Notes: a model not told the origin generated them from the letters alone. A DNA stretch of 58,150 bases from Aerococcus agrisoli (GCF_003797145.1 NZ_RKMG01000011.1:1-58150); one strand, 5' to 3'; shown: positions 8,824-17,985, numbered from the stretch's first letter. Translations and numbers: made by a program.

Positions 8824-10158
8824 ATGGCTAAGGTAACGAATTTAACGTTACGTCACAAAACCTTGTATAAGTTATTTGTTCGCAATTTCTCGAAGGAGGG
8901 CACGTTTAAGGCGATTTTGCCGGAACTTCCTCGATTGAAGGAGTTGGGTGTGGACATTATTTTGTTAGAGTCTATTTTTCCAACGACGGATATTAAGACG
9001 GCGGACAATTTGAAAGGGAATCCCTTGGTGGTGAAGAATTATTCGGAGATTGATCCTGAGTATGGGACGATTGATGATTTTCAAGAGTTGGTTGATCAAA
9101 TCCACAAAATGGGGATGCAAGTGATGATTAATTTGCAGCTCTTCCATTTGGCCAAGGATTCGGAATTAGTGACGAAACATCCAGAATATTTCATGCATAA
9201 TCCACAAGGTGAGTTGATTAGTCGAATTAATATTTACGATACGTCGTATGATTTGGACTATACCAACCCGAAATTGTGGGATTATTTAATTGAGAATTTA
9301 AAATATTGGGCGAAGTTTGTGGACGGCTTTGCGGCCAACCATGCCCAATTAGTACGTCCAGAGTTTTGGTCGTCTGCGCGTGCTGAGGTAGAGGATGTGC
9401 ATCCATATTTCTACTGGTTAGCATCTACTTTGCCGCTATCTATTTTGAGCAAATTGCAAAAATTAAGCATTCCGTATTGGTCAGAGGGCGAATTATTCCA
9501 AAACTTCGATGTTGTGGACCAATTCCCATTTCCTTTTGCGGCAACGCGTTATTACAAGGGCAAAATGAGTTTGGACAACTTGGTTGCGAGTATGAATTAT
9601 CGTGAACTGATGATGCCAACGACTTATGTCACGATGCGTTCACTTGAATATGAAGAGTTACCACGTTTTGCGACATTAGTAAAACCAGGAAATGAGCTCG
9701 AAAACTGGACAGCTATGGCCTTTTTCCAAAAAGGAATGGCTAGCCTAGCGATGGGGCAAGAGTTCGGGGTGACTGAATACTTCGATTTTAGAAGTGCGGC
9801 GCCAATGGATTGGACAGTGAAGCAAGATCTTACTACCTTAATTAGTCGTTTGTCGCGTATCAAGAAACGTGAAGTATGTAAGAGTGGTTACTATGCGATC
9901 ATGCCATCAGGCGATAATATTGTCGTGATGTCTTATCACTATTACAACCAACATCTATTCGGTGTTTTCAAATTAAAGGATGACGGTTTGACCCATGAAG
10001 TCGAATTAGCCATTGTCAACGGCGAATACACCAACCAAATTAGTGGTGAAGTCTACCAAGTCAACAATGGCCGCATGGTCTTAGGTGACAAACCAGTCAT
10101 TATTTCATATGAAGGTGACATGATTTTACCAGTATATTTTAAAGAAGAAGGGAAATAA
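8824..10158 (+). CDS. GH13 alpha-amylase-like protein lacking the canonical catalytic residues
   Basis: 444 residues with the layout of a short GH13 (alpha-amylase family) TIM barrel plus a C-terminal beta domain, but key motifs are altered. The region II equivalent is V166-D-G-F-A-A-N172-H-A, where active enzymes have DGFRxD: the Arg and the nucleophile Asp are replaced by Ala and Asn. The region III Glu is kept (S220-E221-G). The region IV NHD is replaced by Y276-E277-E278 before L-P-R. The region I equivalent reads MINLQLFH instead of DxVxNH. Folding residues such as LKELGVDIILL, PEYGTIDDFQELV and EFW-x-AR remain, so this looks like an intact protein rather than a decaying gene. AGGAGGG precedes the ATG. 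A Cof-type HAD gene starts 3 bases after its stop. It may be a regulatory, binding or non-hydrolytic pseudoenzyme. Confidence 0.8.
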   Translation: MAKVTNLTLRHKTLYKLFVRNFSKEGTFKAILPELPRLKELGVDIILLESIFPTTDIKTADNLKGNPLVVKNYSEIDPEYGTIDDFQELVDQIHKMGMQVMINLQLFHLAKDSELVTKHPEYFMHNPQGELISRINIYDTSYDLDYTNPKLWDYLIENLKYWAKFVDGFAANHAQLVRPEFWSSARAEVEDVHPYFYWLASTLPLSILSKLQKLSIPYWSEGELFQNFDVVDQFPFPFAATRYYKGKMSLDNLVASMNYRELMMPTTYVTMRSLEYEELPRFATLVKPGNELENWTAMAFFQKGMASLAMGQEFGVTEYFDFRSAAPMDWTVKQDLTTLISRLSRIKKREVCKSGYYAIMPSGDNIVVMSYHYYNQHLFGVFKLKDDGLTHEVELAIVNGEYTNQISGEVYQVNNGRMVLGDKPVIISYEGDMILPVYFKEEGK

Positions 10159-10161
10159 TCT

Positions 10162-10968
10162 ATGTATAAATTAGTAGCGTTCGATATTGATGGTACTTTA
10201 GTAAATTCGAAAAAAGAGGTAACCCCTGCAACACGAGAAGCCTTGCATAAATTGCATGACGCTGGCATTCATGTAGTGATTTCTTCTGGTCGTCCATACA
10301 AAGGTGTCTTATTAAATGCTGATTTACTTGGTCGAGAAATCGTACCTTACGTATCATGCTTTAATGGTGGCTTAGTGAAAGAAGTGGCGACTGACCGTAC
10401 AATTTACAGCCATACCTTAACGAACGAAGACATCCAATACTGGGCGAAATTAGCAATTGATAATGATTTAGACGTGCATGCCCATAATGACGAAAACGTC
10501 TTGATTTACGATGAACCACGCGATCAATATGTAGATGTGGAAGCCCGTTTAAATGAAATGCCTACTGAATACGTAGATTTCTTTGATGGTGAATTGATTG
10601 CACCAAAAATCATGATTACCGCAGAACCAACGAAATTAGATGCTTTCATTGAAACATTGGATCCAGCCGTTTATGACAAATATTCAATTGTAAAATCTGA
10701 ACCGTTCTTCTTAGAAATCATGCCTCAAGGCGTATCTAAGGGTGAAGCGTTAGCACATTTAGCTGAAAGTTTAGGGATTGAACAAAGTGAAACTATGTCA
10801 TTTGGTGACCAAGCCAATGACTTGACCATGATTGAATGGGCAGGTTGTGGTGTGGCAATGGGCAATGCGATTGATGATTTAAAAAATGTTGCGCAATATG
10901 TCACAGCATCTAATGATGATGAAGGAATTGCCAAAGCCTTAGAGGCACTTATTTTTAACGCTGAATAA
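10162..10968 (+). CDS. Cof-type HAD-IIB family phosphatase
   Basis: 268-residue cytoplasmic phosphatase of the haloacid dehalogenase superfamily, subfamily IIB (Cof/YidA type), usually active on sugar phosphates or other small phosphoesters. Motif I is F-D8-I-D10-G-T-L-V (nucleophile and acid Asp). Motif II is VVISSGRPY with the Ser. The cap domain spans about residues 85-190, with motif III Lys in PQGVSKGEAL and motif IV in FGDQANDLTMIEWAG near 214-228. It starts 3 bases after the GH13-like gene with AAGGGA as ribosome-binding site, so the two are almost certainly one operon. The substrate is unknown; the neighbour suggests sugar phosphates. Confidence 0.88.
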   Translation: MYKLVAFDIDGTLVNSKKEVTPATREALHKLHDAGIHVVISSGRPYKGVLLNADLLGREIVPYVSCFNGGLVKEVATDRTIYSHTLTNEDIQYWAKLAIDNDLDVHAHNDENVLIYDEPRDQYVDVEARLNEMPTEYVDFFDGELIAPKIMITAEPTKLDAFIETLDPAVYDKYSIVKSEPFFLEIMPQGVSKGEALAHLAESLGIEQSETMSFGDQANDLTMIEWAGCGVAMGNAIDDLKNVAQYVTASNDDEGIAKALEALIFNAE

Positions 10969-11059
10969 TGATAGCCCAAGGGTGTAGTCTTGGCCAAAGT
11001 TTGTGCTTTTATACCCAAAGACAAAAGAGCAATAAATAGAGAAACAGGTCTAATTTTGT

Positions 11060-11065
11060 TATAAT
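11060..11065 (+). promoter_or_regulatory. Extended -10 promoter of transketolase
   Basis: TG-T-TATAAT (TATAAT at 11060-11065) about 60 bases before the tkt start; no clear -35, as is usual for extended -10 promoters. Confidence 0.55.
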
Positions 11066-11127
11066 GGATTTATCATCAGCTGTTAGTTTTGATTGATTGT
11101 ATGTAGAGAATTTAAGGAGTGAAATGA

Positions 11128-13119
11128 ATGTTTGACAACACGGATATTTTAGCAACAAATGCTATTCGAGCTTTGAGTACAGATATGGTGGATGAGGCTA
11201 ACTCAGGCCATCCAGGTTTACCTTTAGGTGCGGCACCAATGGCCTATGCGCTTTGGTCTAAACACTTGCGCCAAAACCCAAAAAACAGTAAATGGACAAA
11301 CCGTGACCGTTTTGTACTTTCTGCAGGACATGGTTCAGCTATGTTATATAGCTTACTTCATTTAGCAGGTTTTGATTTAAGTATTGAAGACGTGAAACAA
11401 TTCCGTCAATTTAACTCAAAAACACCTGGTCACCCAGAAGTTCATCATACAGATGGTGTTGAAGCAACAACTGGTCCTTTAGGCCAAGGTTTTGCGAATG
11501 CAGTAGGTATGGCTATGGCTGAAGCACATGATGCAGCTGTTTATAACAAAGACGGCTTAAATGTTGTGGATCATTTTACCTATACAATCGTCGGTGATGG
11601 CGACTTAATGGAAGGTGTTTCTCAAGAAGCAGCTTCATTAGCGGGTCACTTAAAATTAAATAAACTAATCGCTTTATACGATTCAAACGACATTTCATTA
11701 GATGGTCCTACTTCTAATGCCTTTACTGAAAATGTTGGCGACCGTTTCAAAGCTTACGGTTGGGAACACATTTTAGTTAAAGATGGTAACGACTTAGAAG
11801 AAATTAATGCTGCGATTGAAAAAGCAAAAGCAAACATTAACCAACCAACTTTAATTGAAGTGAAAACAATCATCGGTTTCGGTGCGAAAAACCAAGGTAC
11901 TTCAGGTGTCCACGGTGCGCCATTAGGAAAAGATGGTTCTGCAGTTGCCAAAGAAAACATTGGCTGGAACTACGATCGTTTCGAAATTCCTACAGAAGTT
12001 TACGACCGCTTCAACGAAGTTGTTGTAGAACGTGGTCAAGCTGAAGAAGAAGCTTGGAACAAAGTATTTGCAGACTACAAAGCTGCATACCCTGAATTAG
12101 CAGCGCAATTCGAACGTGCTTACGCAGGCGAATTACCTGAAGGTTGGGATGCAAACTTACCAGTTTATGAAGTTGGCGACGCTGCAGCAGCAAGTCGTAA
12201 AACTTCTCAAGCAGCTATCCAAGAAATTGGTAAAGCTTTACCTGAATTCTGGGGTGGTTCTGCCGACTTATCATCTTCAAACAATACAATGAACGATGCT
12301 GACGAAGCTTTCCAACCAGATTCTTACCAAGGACGTAACATTTGGTATGGTGTACGTGAATTCGCAATGGCAGCAGCTATGAATGGTATCGCCTTACACG
12401 GTGGTTCTAAACCTTACGCTGGTACATTCTTCGTATTCTCTGACTACCTACGTCCAGCAGTTCGTGTAGCAGCAATTTCTGAATTGCCTGTAACATACGT
12501 ATTTACACATGACTCTATCGGTGTTGGTGAAGATGGTCCGACACATGAGCCAGTTGAACAATTAGCGTCATTCCGTGCAATGCACAATGTGAACGTTGTT
12601 CGTCCAGCTGACGGTAATGAAGTTGGTGTGGCTTGGAAGATTGCGATGGAATCTACTAAAACACCTACTATGTTAGTGTTAACTCGTCAAAACTTACCAG
12701 TACTAGAAGGTACAAAAGAATTAGCTGAAGAGGGTGTACGTAAAGGTGCATACGTGATTTCTCCAGCTAAAGGCGACCAAGATGGTATCTTAATCGCTAC
12801 AGGTTCTGAAGTTAGCTTAGCAATTGAAGCACAAGCAAAACTTGCTGAAGAAGGCATCAACGTTTCTGTTGTATCTATGCCATCACAAGAATTGTTCGAT
12901 GCTCAAGATGCTGCTTATAAAGAATCTGTGTTACCAGCAAACATCACAAAACGTGTTGCAGTGGAAATGGGTTCAACATTTGGTTGGGCGAAATACACTG
13001 GTACTGCTGGAGCAGTTGTCGGCATTGACCGTTACGGTGCATCTGGACAAGGTGAATTGATCCAAGAAGCTTACGGTTTCACTGCTGAAAATGTTGCAAA
13101 TACTTTTAAAGGCTTATAA
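11128..13119 (+). CDS. tkt: Transketolase
   Basis: 663-residue thiamine-diphosphate enzyme of the pentose phosphate pathway, transferring two-carbon ketol units between sugar phosphates. The N-terminal [18 protein letters not shown] motif (residues about 26-43), the ThDP/Mg motif [13 protein letters not shown] with its downstream Asn-Asp-Ile (about 152-187), the conserved GP(T)SNAF segment, the Pyr-domain catalytic Glu in [15 protein letters not shown] and the [20 protein letters not shown] substrate-binding stretch are all present. Length is normal. AAGGAGTG precedes the ATG. It is followed 68 bases later by transaldolase in the same direction, giving a non-oxidative pentose phosphate unit. 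Confidence 0.97.
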   Translation: MFDNTDILATNAIRALSTDMVDEANSGHPGLPLGAAPMAYALWSKHLRQNPKNSKWTNRDRFVLSAGHGSAMLYSLLHLAGFDLSIEDVKQFRQFNSKTPGHPEVHHTDGVEATTGPLGQGFANAVGMAMAEAHDAAVYNKDGLNVVDHFTYTIVGDGDLMEGVSQEAASLAGHLKLNKLIALYDSNDISLDGPTSNAFTENVGDRFKAYGWEHILVKDGNDLEEINAAIEKAKANINQPTLIEVKTIIGFGAKNQGTSGVHGAPLGKDGSAVAKENIGWNYDRFEIPTEVYDRFNEVVVERGQAEEEAWNKVFADYKAAYPELAAQFERAYAGELPEGWDANLPVYEVGDAAAASRKTSQAAIQEIGKALPEFWGGSADLSSSNNTMNDADEAFQPDSYQGRNIWYGVREFAMAAAMNGIALHGGSKPYAGTFFVFSDYLRPAVRVAAISELPVTYVFTHDSIGVGEDGPTHEPVEQLASFRAMHNVNVVRPADGNEVGVAWKIAMESTKTPTMLVLTRQNLPVLEGTKELAEEGVRKGAYVISPAKGDQDGILIATGSEVSLAIEAQAKLAEEGINVSVVSMPSQELFDAQDAAYKESVLPANITKRVAVEMGSTFGWAKYTGTAGAVVGIDRYGASGQGELIQEAYGFTAENVANTFKGL

Positions 13120-13187
13120 TAGCTAATTTTTTACAACATCATTGTTTCTTATTACTCAGGGATTTAGCTACAGGAGGCTTTTAACAA

Positions 13188-13844
13188 ATGAAATTTTTCT
13201 TAGATACAGCGAATATTGATGAAATCAAACGTATTAATGATTTAGGCCTAGTAGATGGTGTAACAACTAACCCTACTTTAGTTTCTAAAGAAGGTCGCGA
13301 TTTTGAAGAAGTAATTAAAGATATCGCGAGCACAATCGATGGTCCTGTTTCAGCGGAAGTTACTGGTTTAACTTACGAAGAAATGGTTGAAGAAGCACAT
13401 GTCATTGCAAAATGGGCTGACAATGTTGTTGTAAAAATCCCTATGACGGAAGCTGGTTTGAAAGCTGTAAACACACTTTCTAAAGAAGGTATCAAAACAA
13501 ACGTTACGTTGATTTTCTCTGTAGCGCAAGGTTTACTAGCTGCTAAAGCTGGTGCAACTTACATTTCACCATTTATCGGCCGTATCGATGATTTAGGCCA
13601 AGATGGTTTGAAATTAATTGCTGAATTACGTGAGGTATTGGATATTTATGACCTTGATGCGGAAATTATTGCTGCATCAATCCGTCACATTGGCCACTTT
13701 GAAGGCGCAGCTTTAGCTGGTGCCCACATTGGTACTATTCCAGGTACTTTATTCCCTAAATTATGGAGCCACGCATTAACTGACAACGGTATTGAAGGTT
13801 TCATGGCTGACTGGGAAACTTACAAAAAAGCACAAAATAAATAA
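13188..13844 (+). CDS. tal: Transaldolase, small TalC / fructose-6-phosphate aldolase-like type
   Basis: 218-residue class I aldolase of the short transaldolase family. N-terminal [14 protein letters not shown] and the [13 protein letters not shown] motif are diagnostic. The Schiff-base Lys is in [15 protein letters not shown] near residue 84, and the [29 protein letters not shown] block follows. It transfers dihydroxyacetone units between sugar phosphates and partners transketolase in the pentose phosphate pathway. AGGAGG lies at a good distance from the ATG. Short transaldolases and fructose-6-phosphate aldolases cannot be separated by eye, but the pairing with tkt argues for transaldolase. 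Confidence 0.93.
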   Translation: MKFFLDTANIDEIKRINDLGLVDGVTTNPTLVSKEGRDFEEVIKDIASTIDGPVSAEVTGLTYEEMVEEAHVIAKWADNVVVKIPMTEAGLKAVNTLSKEGIKTNVTLIFSVAQGLLAAKAGATYISPFIGRIDDLGQDGLKLIAELREVLDIYDLDAEIIAASIRHIGHFEGAALAGAHIGTIPGTLFPKLWSHALTDNGIEGFMADWETYKKAQNK

Positions 13845-13888
13845 GCTATTTAAATAAAAAATAGTGTTCTTAAGGAAGGTCAACTGAC

Positions 13889-14515
13889 ATGGATGAGGTA
13901 AAGCGTATATTTCAAACATATGAAGCTCGCCCCTTAGACGTAGAAAAGGCCTATGCAGTGCTGATTCCCCTCATTGAAATTGACGGGCAACTGCATATCC
14001 TTTTTGAACACCGGGCAAGCGGCATCTCTCAAGCAGGGGATGCCGCTTTTCCTGGTGGTCGCGTTGAGGCTGGGGAAAACTTCAAAGAGACGGCAGTGCG
14101 TGAAACTGTGGAAGAATTGGGAATTTCCCCGGATAATATTGAAATTTTTGGCGAGATGGATTATCTGGTGAGTGGTAAACGGATTATTGGCTGCTATGTG
14201 GGGCAATTACATATCGACAGAATCGAGGATTGTCATTTTAACCCGGATGAGGTGGATCACGTCTTCACTGTACCTTTGGATTATTTAAAGGAAATGAAGC
14301 CGGATGTGCATTATGTAGCGCAACGCTCTGAAGTGGATGATACCTTTCCGTATGACCGAATCCCCGGTGGTAGAGACTATGGTTTTGGCAAACCGACACG
14401 CCAAGCCATTCATTTCTACAACATCAAAGGTGAATACTTATGGGGGATGACGGCCAAATTAACTGCACGTTTCGTTGAGATTTTAAAACACGAACGCATA
14501 ACCTTTAATCAATAA
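13889..14515 (+). CDS. NUDIX hydrolase, CoA pyrophosphatase type
   Basis: 208-residue nucleoside-diphosphate-linked pyrophosphatase. The NUDIX box is complete: G57-x5-E63-x7-R71-E-x2-E75-E76-x-G78. The upstream HRASGISQAGDAAFPGG stretch matches the UPF0035-like signature typical of coenzyme A pyrophosphatases (NudL/YeaB type), which cut CoA or oxidised CoA to 4'-phosphopantetheine and 3',5'-ADP. It begins 44 bases after transaldolase with AAGGAAGG and probably shares its transcript, ending at the terminator at 14519-14545. The exact substrate is inferred from the signature only. Confidence 0.85.
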   Translation: MDEVKRIFQTYEARPLDVEKAYAVLIPLIEIDGQLHILFEHRASGISQAGDAAFPGGRVEAGENFKETAVRETVEELGISPDNIEIFGEMDYLVSGKRIIGCYVGQLHIDRIEDCHFNPDEVDHVFTVPLDYLKEMKPDVHYVAQRSEVDDTFPYDRIPGGRDYGFGKPTRQAIHFYNIKGEYLWGMTAKLTARFVEILKHERITFNQ

Positions 14516-14518
14516 AAA

Positions 14519-14547
14519 TCCTACAAGAAGATGATGTAGGGGTTTTG
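14519..14547 (+). terminator. Terminator after the NUDIX gene
   Basis: CCTACA...TGTAGG hairpin followed by GGTTTT, right after the stop codon. Confidence 0.6.
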
Positions 14548-14572
14548 CAATCGCTTCAATTCGTGGTAAGAT
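14545..14572 (+). promoter_or_regulatory. Promoter of the ECF S-component gene
   Basis: TTGCAA (14545-14550), 16-base spacer, TAAGAT (14567-14572). Confidence 0.5.
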
Positions 14573-14585
14573 AGCATTTGTATAT

Positions 14586-14626
14586 GGAGCCATAAAAGGC
14601 AGAGCATTTGACTTTTGCTAGGTTCC
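14586..14626 (+). promoter_or_regulatory. Structured 5' leader of the ECF S-component gene (candidate)
   Basis: GGAGCC (14586-14591) can pair with GGTTCC (14621-14626, one G-U), with an inner AGC/GCT step. It lies in an approximately 80-nt leader ahead of a vitamin-type transporter, where riboswitches are common, but I cannot match it to preQ1, THF, FMN or thiamine consensus sequences. Confidence 0.3.
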
Positions 14627-14659
14627 TAAAGAAGGATATCAGAATTAGAGGTTATGATT

Positions 14660-15253
14660 ATGGGTCATGGAAAAGAACGTACAGCGAGGCTAACAGTCAT
14701 TAGCCTTATACTGGCGATATTAATTATTCAAACATTTGTGCCTGGGATTGGTTACATTCCGATTGGACCAGTTCAGGCAACAATTATTCATTTAACAGTT
14801 ATTATTGGCGCAAGTCTTTTTGGTGCGCAAACCGGCTTAATTCTTGGGGCATCGTGGGGTGTCTTGCGGATGATTAAGGCAGCCATTATGCCGGATATTA
14901 TGTCCATCGTCTTCTTGAATCCACTGGTATCAGTGATTCCCCGGATGTTGGTTGGTTTGATTTCAGGCTTATTAGCCACTTATTTAGATGGAAAAGTGAA
15001 AGACAGAACCAAGTTTATTATTACTGGTGTTGTCGGATCCATCGTCAATACCGTGACGGTATTAAGTGCCATCTATTTCTTTGCCGCGGATTCTTATGCA
15101 TCGGCATTGGGCATTCCAACTTCGGCCTTGATTGGTACGTTTATTGTTACCATCGGGACCAATGGGATTTTAGAGGCCATTACATCAGGTATTTTGACGC
15201 CAATTATGGCAATACCACTTGCAAAATCATTGAAACGCACTCAAATGGAATAA
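14660..15253 (+). CDS. ECF transporter S component, pantothenate (PanT)-like
   Basis: 197-residue substrate-binding membrane subunit of an energy-coupling-factor vitamin importer, with about five or six membrane segments. The stretch FVPGIGYIPIGPVQATIIHLTVIIGASLFGAQTG, cut here into FVPGIGYIPIGPVQAT and IIHLTVIIGASL, resembles PanT-family S components (xxPLGFIPIGPxxATTLHIPVIIG). Substrate is therefore tentatively pantothenate. Such proteins work with a shared EcfAA'T module encoded elsewhere. A frame-opening ATG is at 14654, but AGAGG at 14647-14651 fits the ATG at 14660 much better. The thioesterase gene follows 16 bases later, so the two are probably co-transcribed; with the CoA pyrophosphatase upstream this forms a loose CoA-themed neighbourhood. 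Confidence 0.75.
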   Translation: MGHGKERTARLTVISLILAILIIQTFVPGIGYIPIGPVQATIIHLTVIIGASLFGAQTGLILGASWGVLRMIKAAIMPDIMSIVFLNPLVSVIPRMLVGLISGLLATYLDGKVKDRTKFIITGVVGSIVNTVTVLSAIYFFAADSYASALGIPTSALIGTFIVTIGTNGILEAITSGILTPIMAIPLAKSLKRTQME

Positions 15254-15269
15254 AGGAGCAATCACCTAT

Positions 15270-15779
15270 ATGGAATCAATTACTTGTAAACGAACCAAAG
15301 CGGTTCAATCACACCGTATCATGCCAAATGAAACCAATTTTTACAAAAACATGTATGGTGGACAACTCTTATACATCTTGGATAATATTGCCTCTGTATC
15401 GGCTAGTCGTATGACAGAATACGGTACGATGACGGGTAATATGGATAGTGTCAACTTCCTAAAACCTTTACCTGAAGGGGATGTTGTGCATGTAGAAACA
15501 TATGTGACGGGTTCTGGAAAACGATCAATGGAAGTTTTTGCCAAGGTGATTGGTGAAAGTAGACGCGGCGAACGTTATTTGGCGGCGACTGGTTTTATGA
15601 CATTTGTGGTTTTAAAAGATTATGCCAAAGAGGGCTACGTCCTACCGAGCGTTGTACCTGAAAGCGAAGAAGAAAAATTCTTGTGTGCGGGCTATCTTGA
15701 ACGTAAACAACAACATCAAGCTAATCGTCAATTAACACAAGAAATGATTCAACATTTAACGGTCGAACTACTAGATTAA
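15270..15779 (+). CDS. Acyl-CoA thioesterase (hotdog fold, YciA/BACH-like)
   Basis: 169-residue cytoplasmic hotdog-fold thioesterase hydrolysing acyl-CoA to free acid and CoA. The signature is HRIMPNETNFYKNMYGGQLLYILDNIAS (given as HRIMPNETNF and NMYGGQLLYILDNIAS), where the Asn/Asp and Gly-Gly-Gln residues line the active site, followed by the second strand block VNFLKPLPEGDVVHVETYV and a C-terminal helix. AAAGGAG precedes the ATG. It is coupled to the ECF gene. Chain-length preference is not visible from the sequence. Confidence 0.88.
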   Translation: MESITCKRTKAVQSHRIMPNETNFYKNMYGGQLLYILDNIASVSASRMTEYGTMTGNMDSVNFLKPLPEGDVVHVETYVTGSGKRSMEVFAKVIGESRRGERYLAATGFMTFVVLKDYAKEGYVLPSVVPESEEEKFLCAGYLERKQQHQANRQLTQEMIQHLTVELLD

Positions 15780-15829
15780 GCCGTTCAAATATTGACATTT
15801 TGCCCAAAATAACGCAAAATAGGTCTGTA

Positions 15830-16078
15830 GCAACATACATATATGAGAAATAAAATTTGTAGACTAGTAATTTAGTAATGGCCAGCAAGCGAGATGTGAA
15901 TTGGTGAGAGCACATCCCCACTAACTAGATGAACCTCCTACTTTGCACAAGCATTTTGGCCTTGAAAAAGGCACGGTGGCGCCGTTACCGCATTCGAGAG
16001 AAGTGGGGGATTCCCTGCTTAACAAAGGTGGCACCGCGAGCATTTCGTCCTTTATTGGATGGGATGCTCTTTTTTTAT
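15830..16078 (+). promoter_or_regulatory. T-box leader (proline tRNA-sensing) of proS
   Basis: The T-box sequence AAAGGTGGCACCGCGA is present near 16023-16039, followed by an intrinsic terminator (AGCATTTCGTCC pairing with GGATGGGATGCT, then T7). Stem I elements include GATGTG/CACATC (15892-15920), and two consecutive CCT triplets at 15934-15939 in GAACCTCCTA are the best specifier candidates, which fits proline. Uncharged tRNA-Pro should favour the antiterminator and turn on proS. Unusually, a family 1 repeat separates this terminator from the gene. Confidence 0.9.
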
Positions 16079-16094
16079 ATAGAACAATGTAAAT

Positions 16095-16430
16095 GAGGAT
16101 GGGACAAGACCCTTTTTAAAATAGCAGAATGTCTATTTTGTGAGGTGAGTTAAAGGACTGGAAGTGCAGTTCCGTAGCCGTGAAAGAGGATGCAATCGAG
16201 ACCTTGGCTCGATTTCAAACCGGGAGACTTTGGCTTTCGAGTCGAGTTCGAAAAAGCAACCCTCTGCCCACTTCAGAATAGTTTGTCGATGACTAACGTC
16301 ATCGTCGGCACTATTCTTCCACTGGTTGAGGGCTGAACGCTTTTTCTCTCATCCTAAACTGATCCCACGGCTCACCAGGAACGTACACTGCAAGGACGAA
16401 AATCTATGATTTTATACTTGTCCCAACCCC
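16095..16430 (+). repeat. Family 1 element, long form (copy B)
   Basis: 336 bp between GAGGATGGGACAAG and CTTGTCCCAACCCC. It holds all family landmarks in order, including the internal module with hairpin AGAATAG-GATGAC / GTCATC-CTATTCT flanked by CCCTC/GAGGG and AAAAAGC/GCTTTTT. It ends 16 bases before the proS Shine-Dalgarno and so becomes part of the proS leader RNA. Confidence 0.85.
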
Positions 16431-16459
16431 AAAAACAAACAAAAAAAGGAGTAATTACG

Positions 16460-17920
16460 ATGGCAAACAACAAAGAAACCGAAAATCTACAACAAACAGA
16501 CTTTTCAAAATGGTATTTACAAGCAATTCAACAAGGTGACTTGATGGATTACGGTCCCGCTCGTGGGACAATGATCTTCAAGCCAGACGGATTTGGCTTA
16601 TGGGAGTCATACAAAGATGCTTTCAACGAAGTATTGAAAAAAGAAGGTATCCGTAATGCTTACTTCCCAATGTTGATTCCAAAACACTTCTTTGAAAAAG
16701 AAGCTGACCACGTGGAAGGTTTCGCACCTGAATTACCATGGGTAACGCAAGCCGGCGAAGAAGTCTTAGAAGAACCATTGGCATTACGTCCAACTTCTGA
16801 AACCTTATTCGGTAACGCGATGTCTGACTGGATCAACTCATACCGTGACCTACCAATGGAATTAAACCAATGGGCAAACGTCTTCCGTTGGGAAAAACGT
16901 ACTTTACCATTTATTCGTACGTCAGAATTCTTATGGCAAGAAGGACATACTGCCCACGCAACTGAAGAAGAAGCGCGCGAACGTACAATGAAAATGTTGC
17001 ATTACTATACTGAACTAGTGAAAGAAGTATTCGCTATGCCAGTTTACGAAGGTCAAAAAACACCTTCAGAACGTTTCGCTGGTGCGGTTGATACGTTCTC
17101 AATCGAAGCAATGACAAAAGATACAAAAGCTATCCAAGCTGGTACTTCTCACTACTTGGGTCAAAACTTTGCTAAAGCATTCGACATCAAATTCTTAAAT
17201 GAAGAAAATCAACACACTTACGTACATACAACTTCATGGGGTTCTTCAACTCGTCTAATCGGTGCCATGATCATGATGCACGGTGACGAACAAGGTCTTG
17301 TATTACCACCACGTATTGCGGGTACACAAGTAGCCTTAATCCCAGTTGGTAACTTGAAGAAAAATCCACAGGTCCTTGAAAAATTACAAGAAATCAAAGC
17401 TGAATTGACTGCCAAAGGCTTCCGCGTAAACCTTGATGACACGAACAACTCTGCTGGTTACAAATTCAACGAAGCTGAAGTTCGTGGTGTACCATTACGT
17501 ATCGAATTCGGTCCACGTGATATGGAAAACAACCAAGTCATGATTAAAATGCGTGATTTAGATGAAAAAGAAGCCATCTCATTAGATGAAGACTTAGCTG
17601 AAATCATCGATGCGCGCTTTGACTTGATGCACCAACGTCTATACGACAAAGCAGTTGCTTTCCGTGCTGAAAATGAACATTATGACATCGACACTATGGA
17701 ACAATTGACTGCGCATTTAGAAGCTGCTGAAGCAAACGGCGAACGTCCAGGTTGGATCCTTGCTGGTTGGGACGGTACAGATGAATCAGAAGCAGCTATT
17801 AAAGAAGCGACTGGTTTCACTTCTCGTAACATTCCATTCAACCCACCTATGGAAAAAACAGTCGACTTATACTCTGGCAAACCTGCTAAATACACAGTTT
17901 GGTACGCAAGAGCTTACTAA
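16460..17920 (+). CDS. proS: Prolyl-tRNA synthetase, archaeal/eukaryotic-type
   Basis: 486-residue class II aminoacyl-tRNA synthetase charging tRNA-Pro. It is the short type without the bacterial editing insertion: motif 2 WANVFRWEKRTLPFIRTSEFLWQEGHTAHA (cut as FRWEKRT...RTSEFLWQEGHTAH), HYLGQNFAKAFDI, motif 3 near GDEQGLVLPPRIA, the anticodon-binding domain, and a C-terminal zinc-type extension ending in ...WYARAY with terminal Tyr, as in archaeal/eukaryotic enzymes. An earlier in-frame ATG (16406) lies inside the repeat element; AAAGGAG at 16445-16451 supports the ATG at 16460. Expression should follow the T-box 380 bases upstream. Confidence 0.95.
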   Translation: MANNKETENLQQTDFSKWYLQAIQQGDLMDYGPARGTMIFKPDGFGLWESYKDAFNEVLKKEGIRNAYFPMLIPKHFFEKEADHVEGFAPELPWVTQAGEEVLEEPLALRPTSETLFGNAMSDWINSYRDLPMELNQWANVFRWEKRTLPFIRTSEFLWQEGHTAHATEEEARERTMKMLHYYTELVKEVFAMPVYEGQKTPSERFAGAVDTFSIEAMTKDTKAIQAGTSHYLGQNFAKAFDIKFLNEENQHTYVHTTSWGSSTRLIGAMIMMHGDEQGLVLPPRIAGTQVALIPVGNLKKNPQVLEKLQEIKAELTAKGFRVNLDDTNNSAGYKFNEAEVRGVPLRIEFGPRDMENNQVMIKMRDLDEKEAISLDEDLAEIIDARFDLMHQRLYDKAVAFRAENEHYDIDTMEQLTAHLEAAEANGERPGWILAGWDGTDESEAAIKEATGFTSRNIPFNPPMEKTVDLYSGKPAKYTVWYARAY

Positions 17921-17946
17921 TTTTTGATCGATATAAGGCAAATAGG

Positions 17947-17985
17947 ACTGCGAAAAATCGGGCATCCGCTCGATTTTTTCGTGTG
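17947..17985 (+). terminator. Terminator of proS
   Basis: CGAAAAATCG / CGATTTTTTCG hairpin shortly after the stop codon. Confidence 0.7.
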
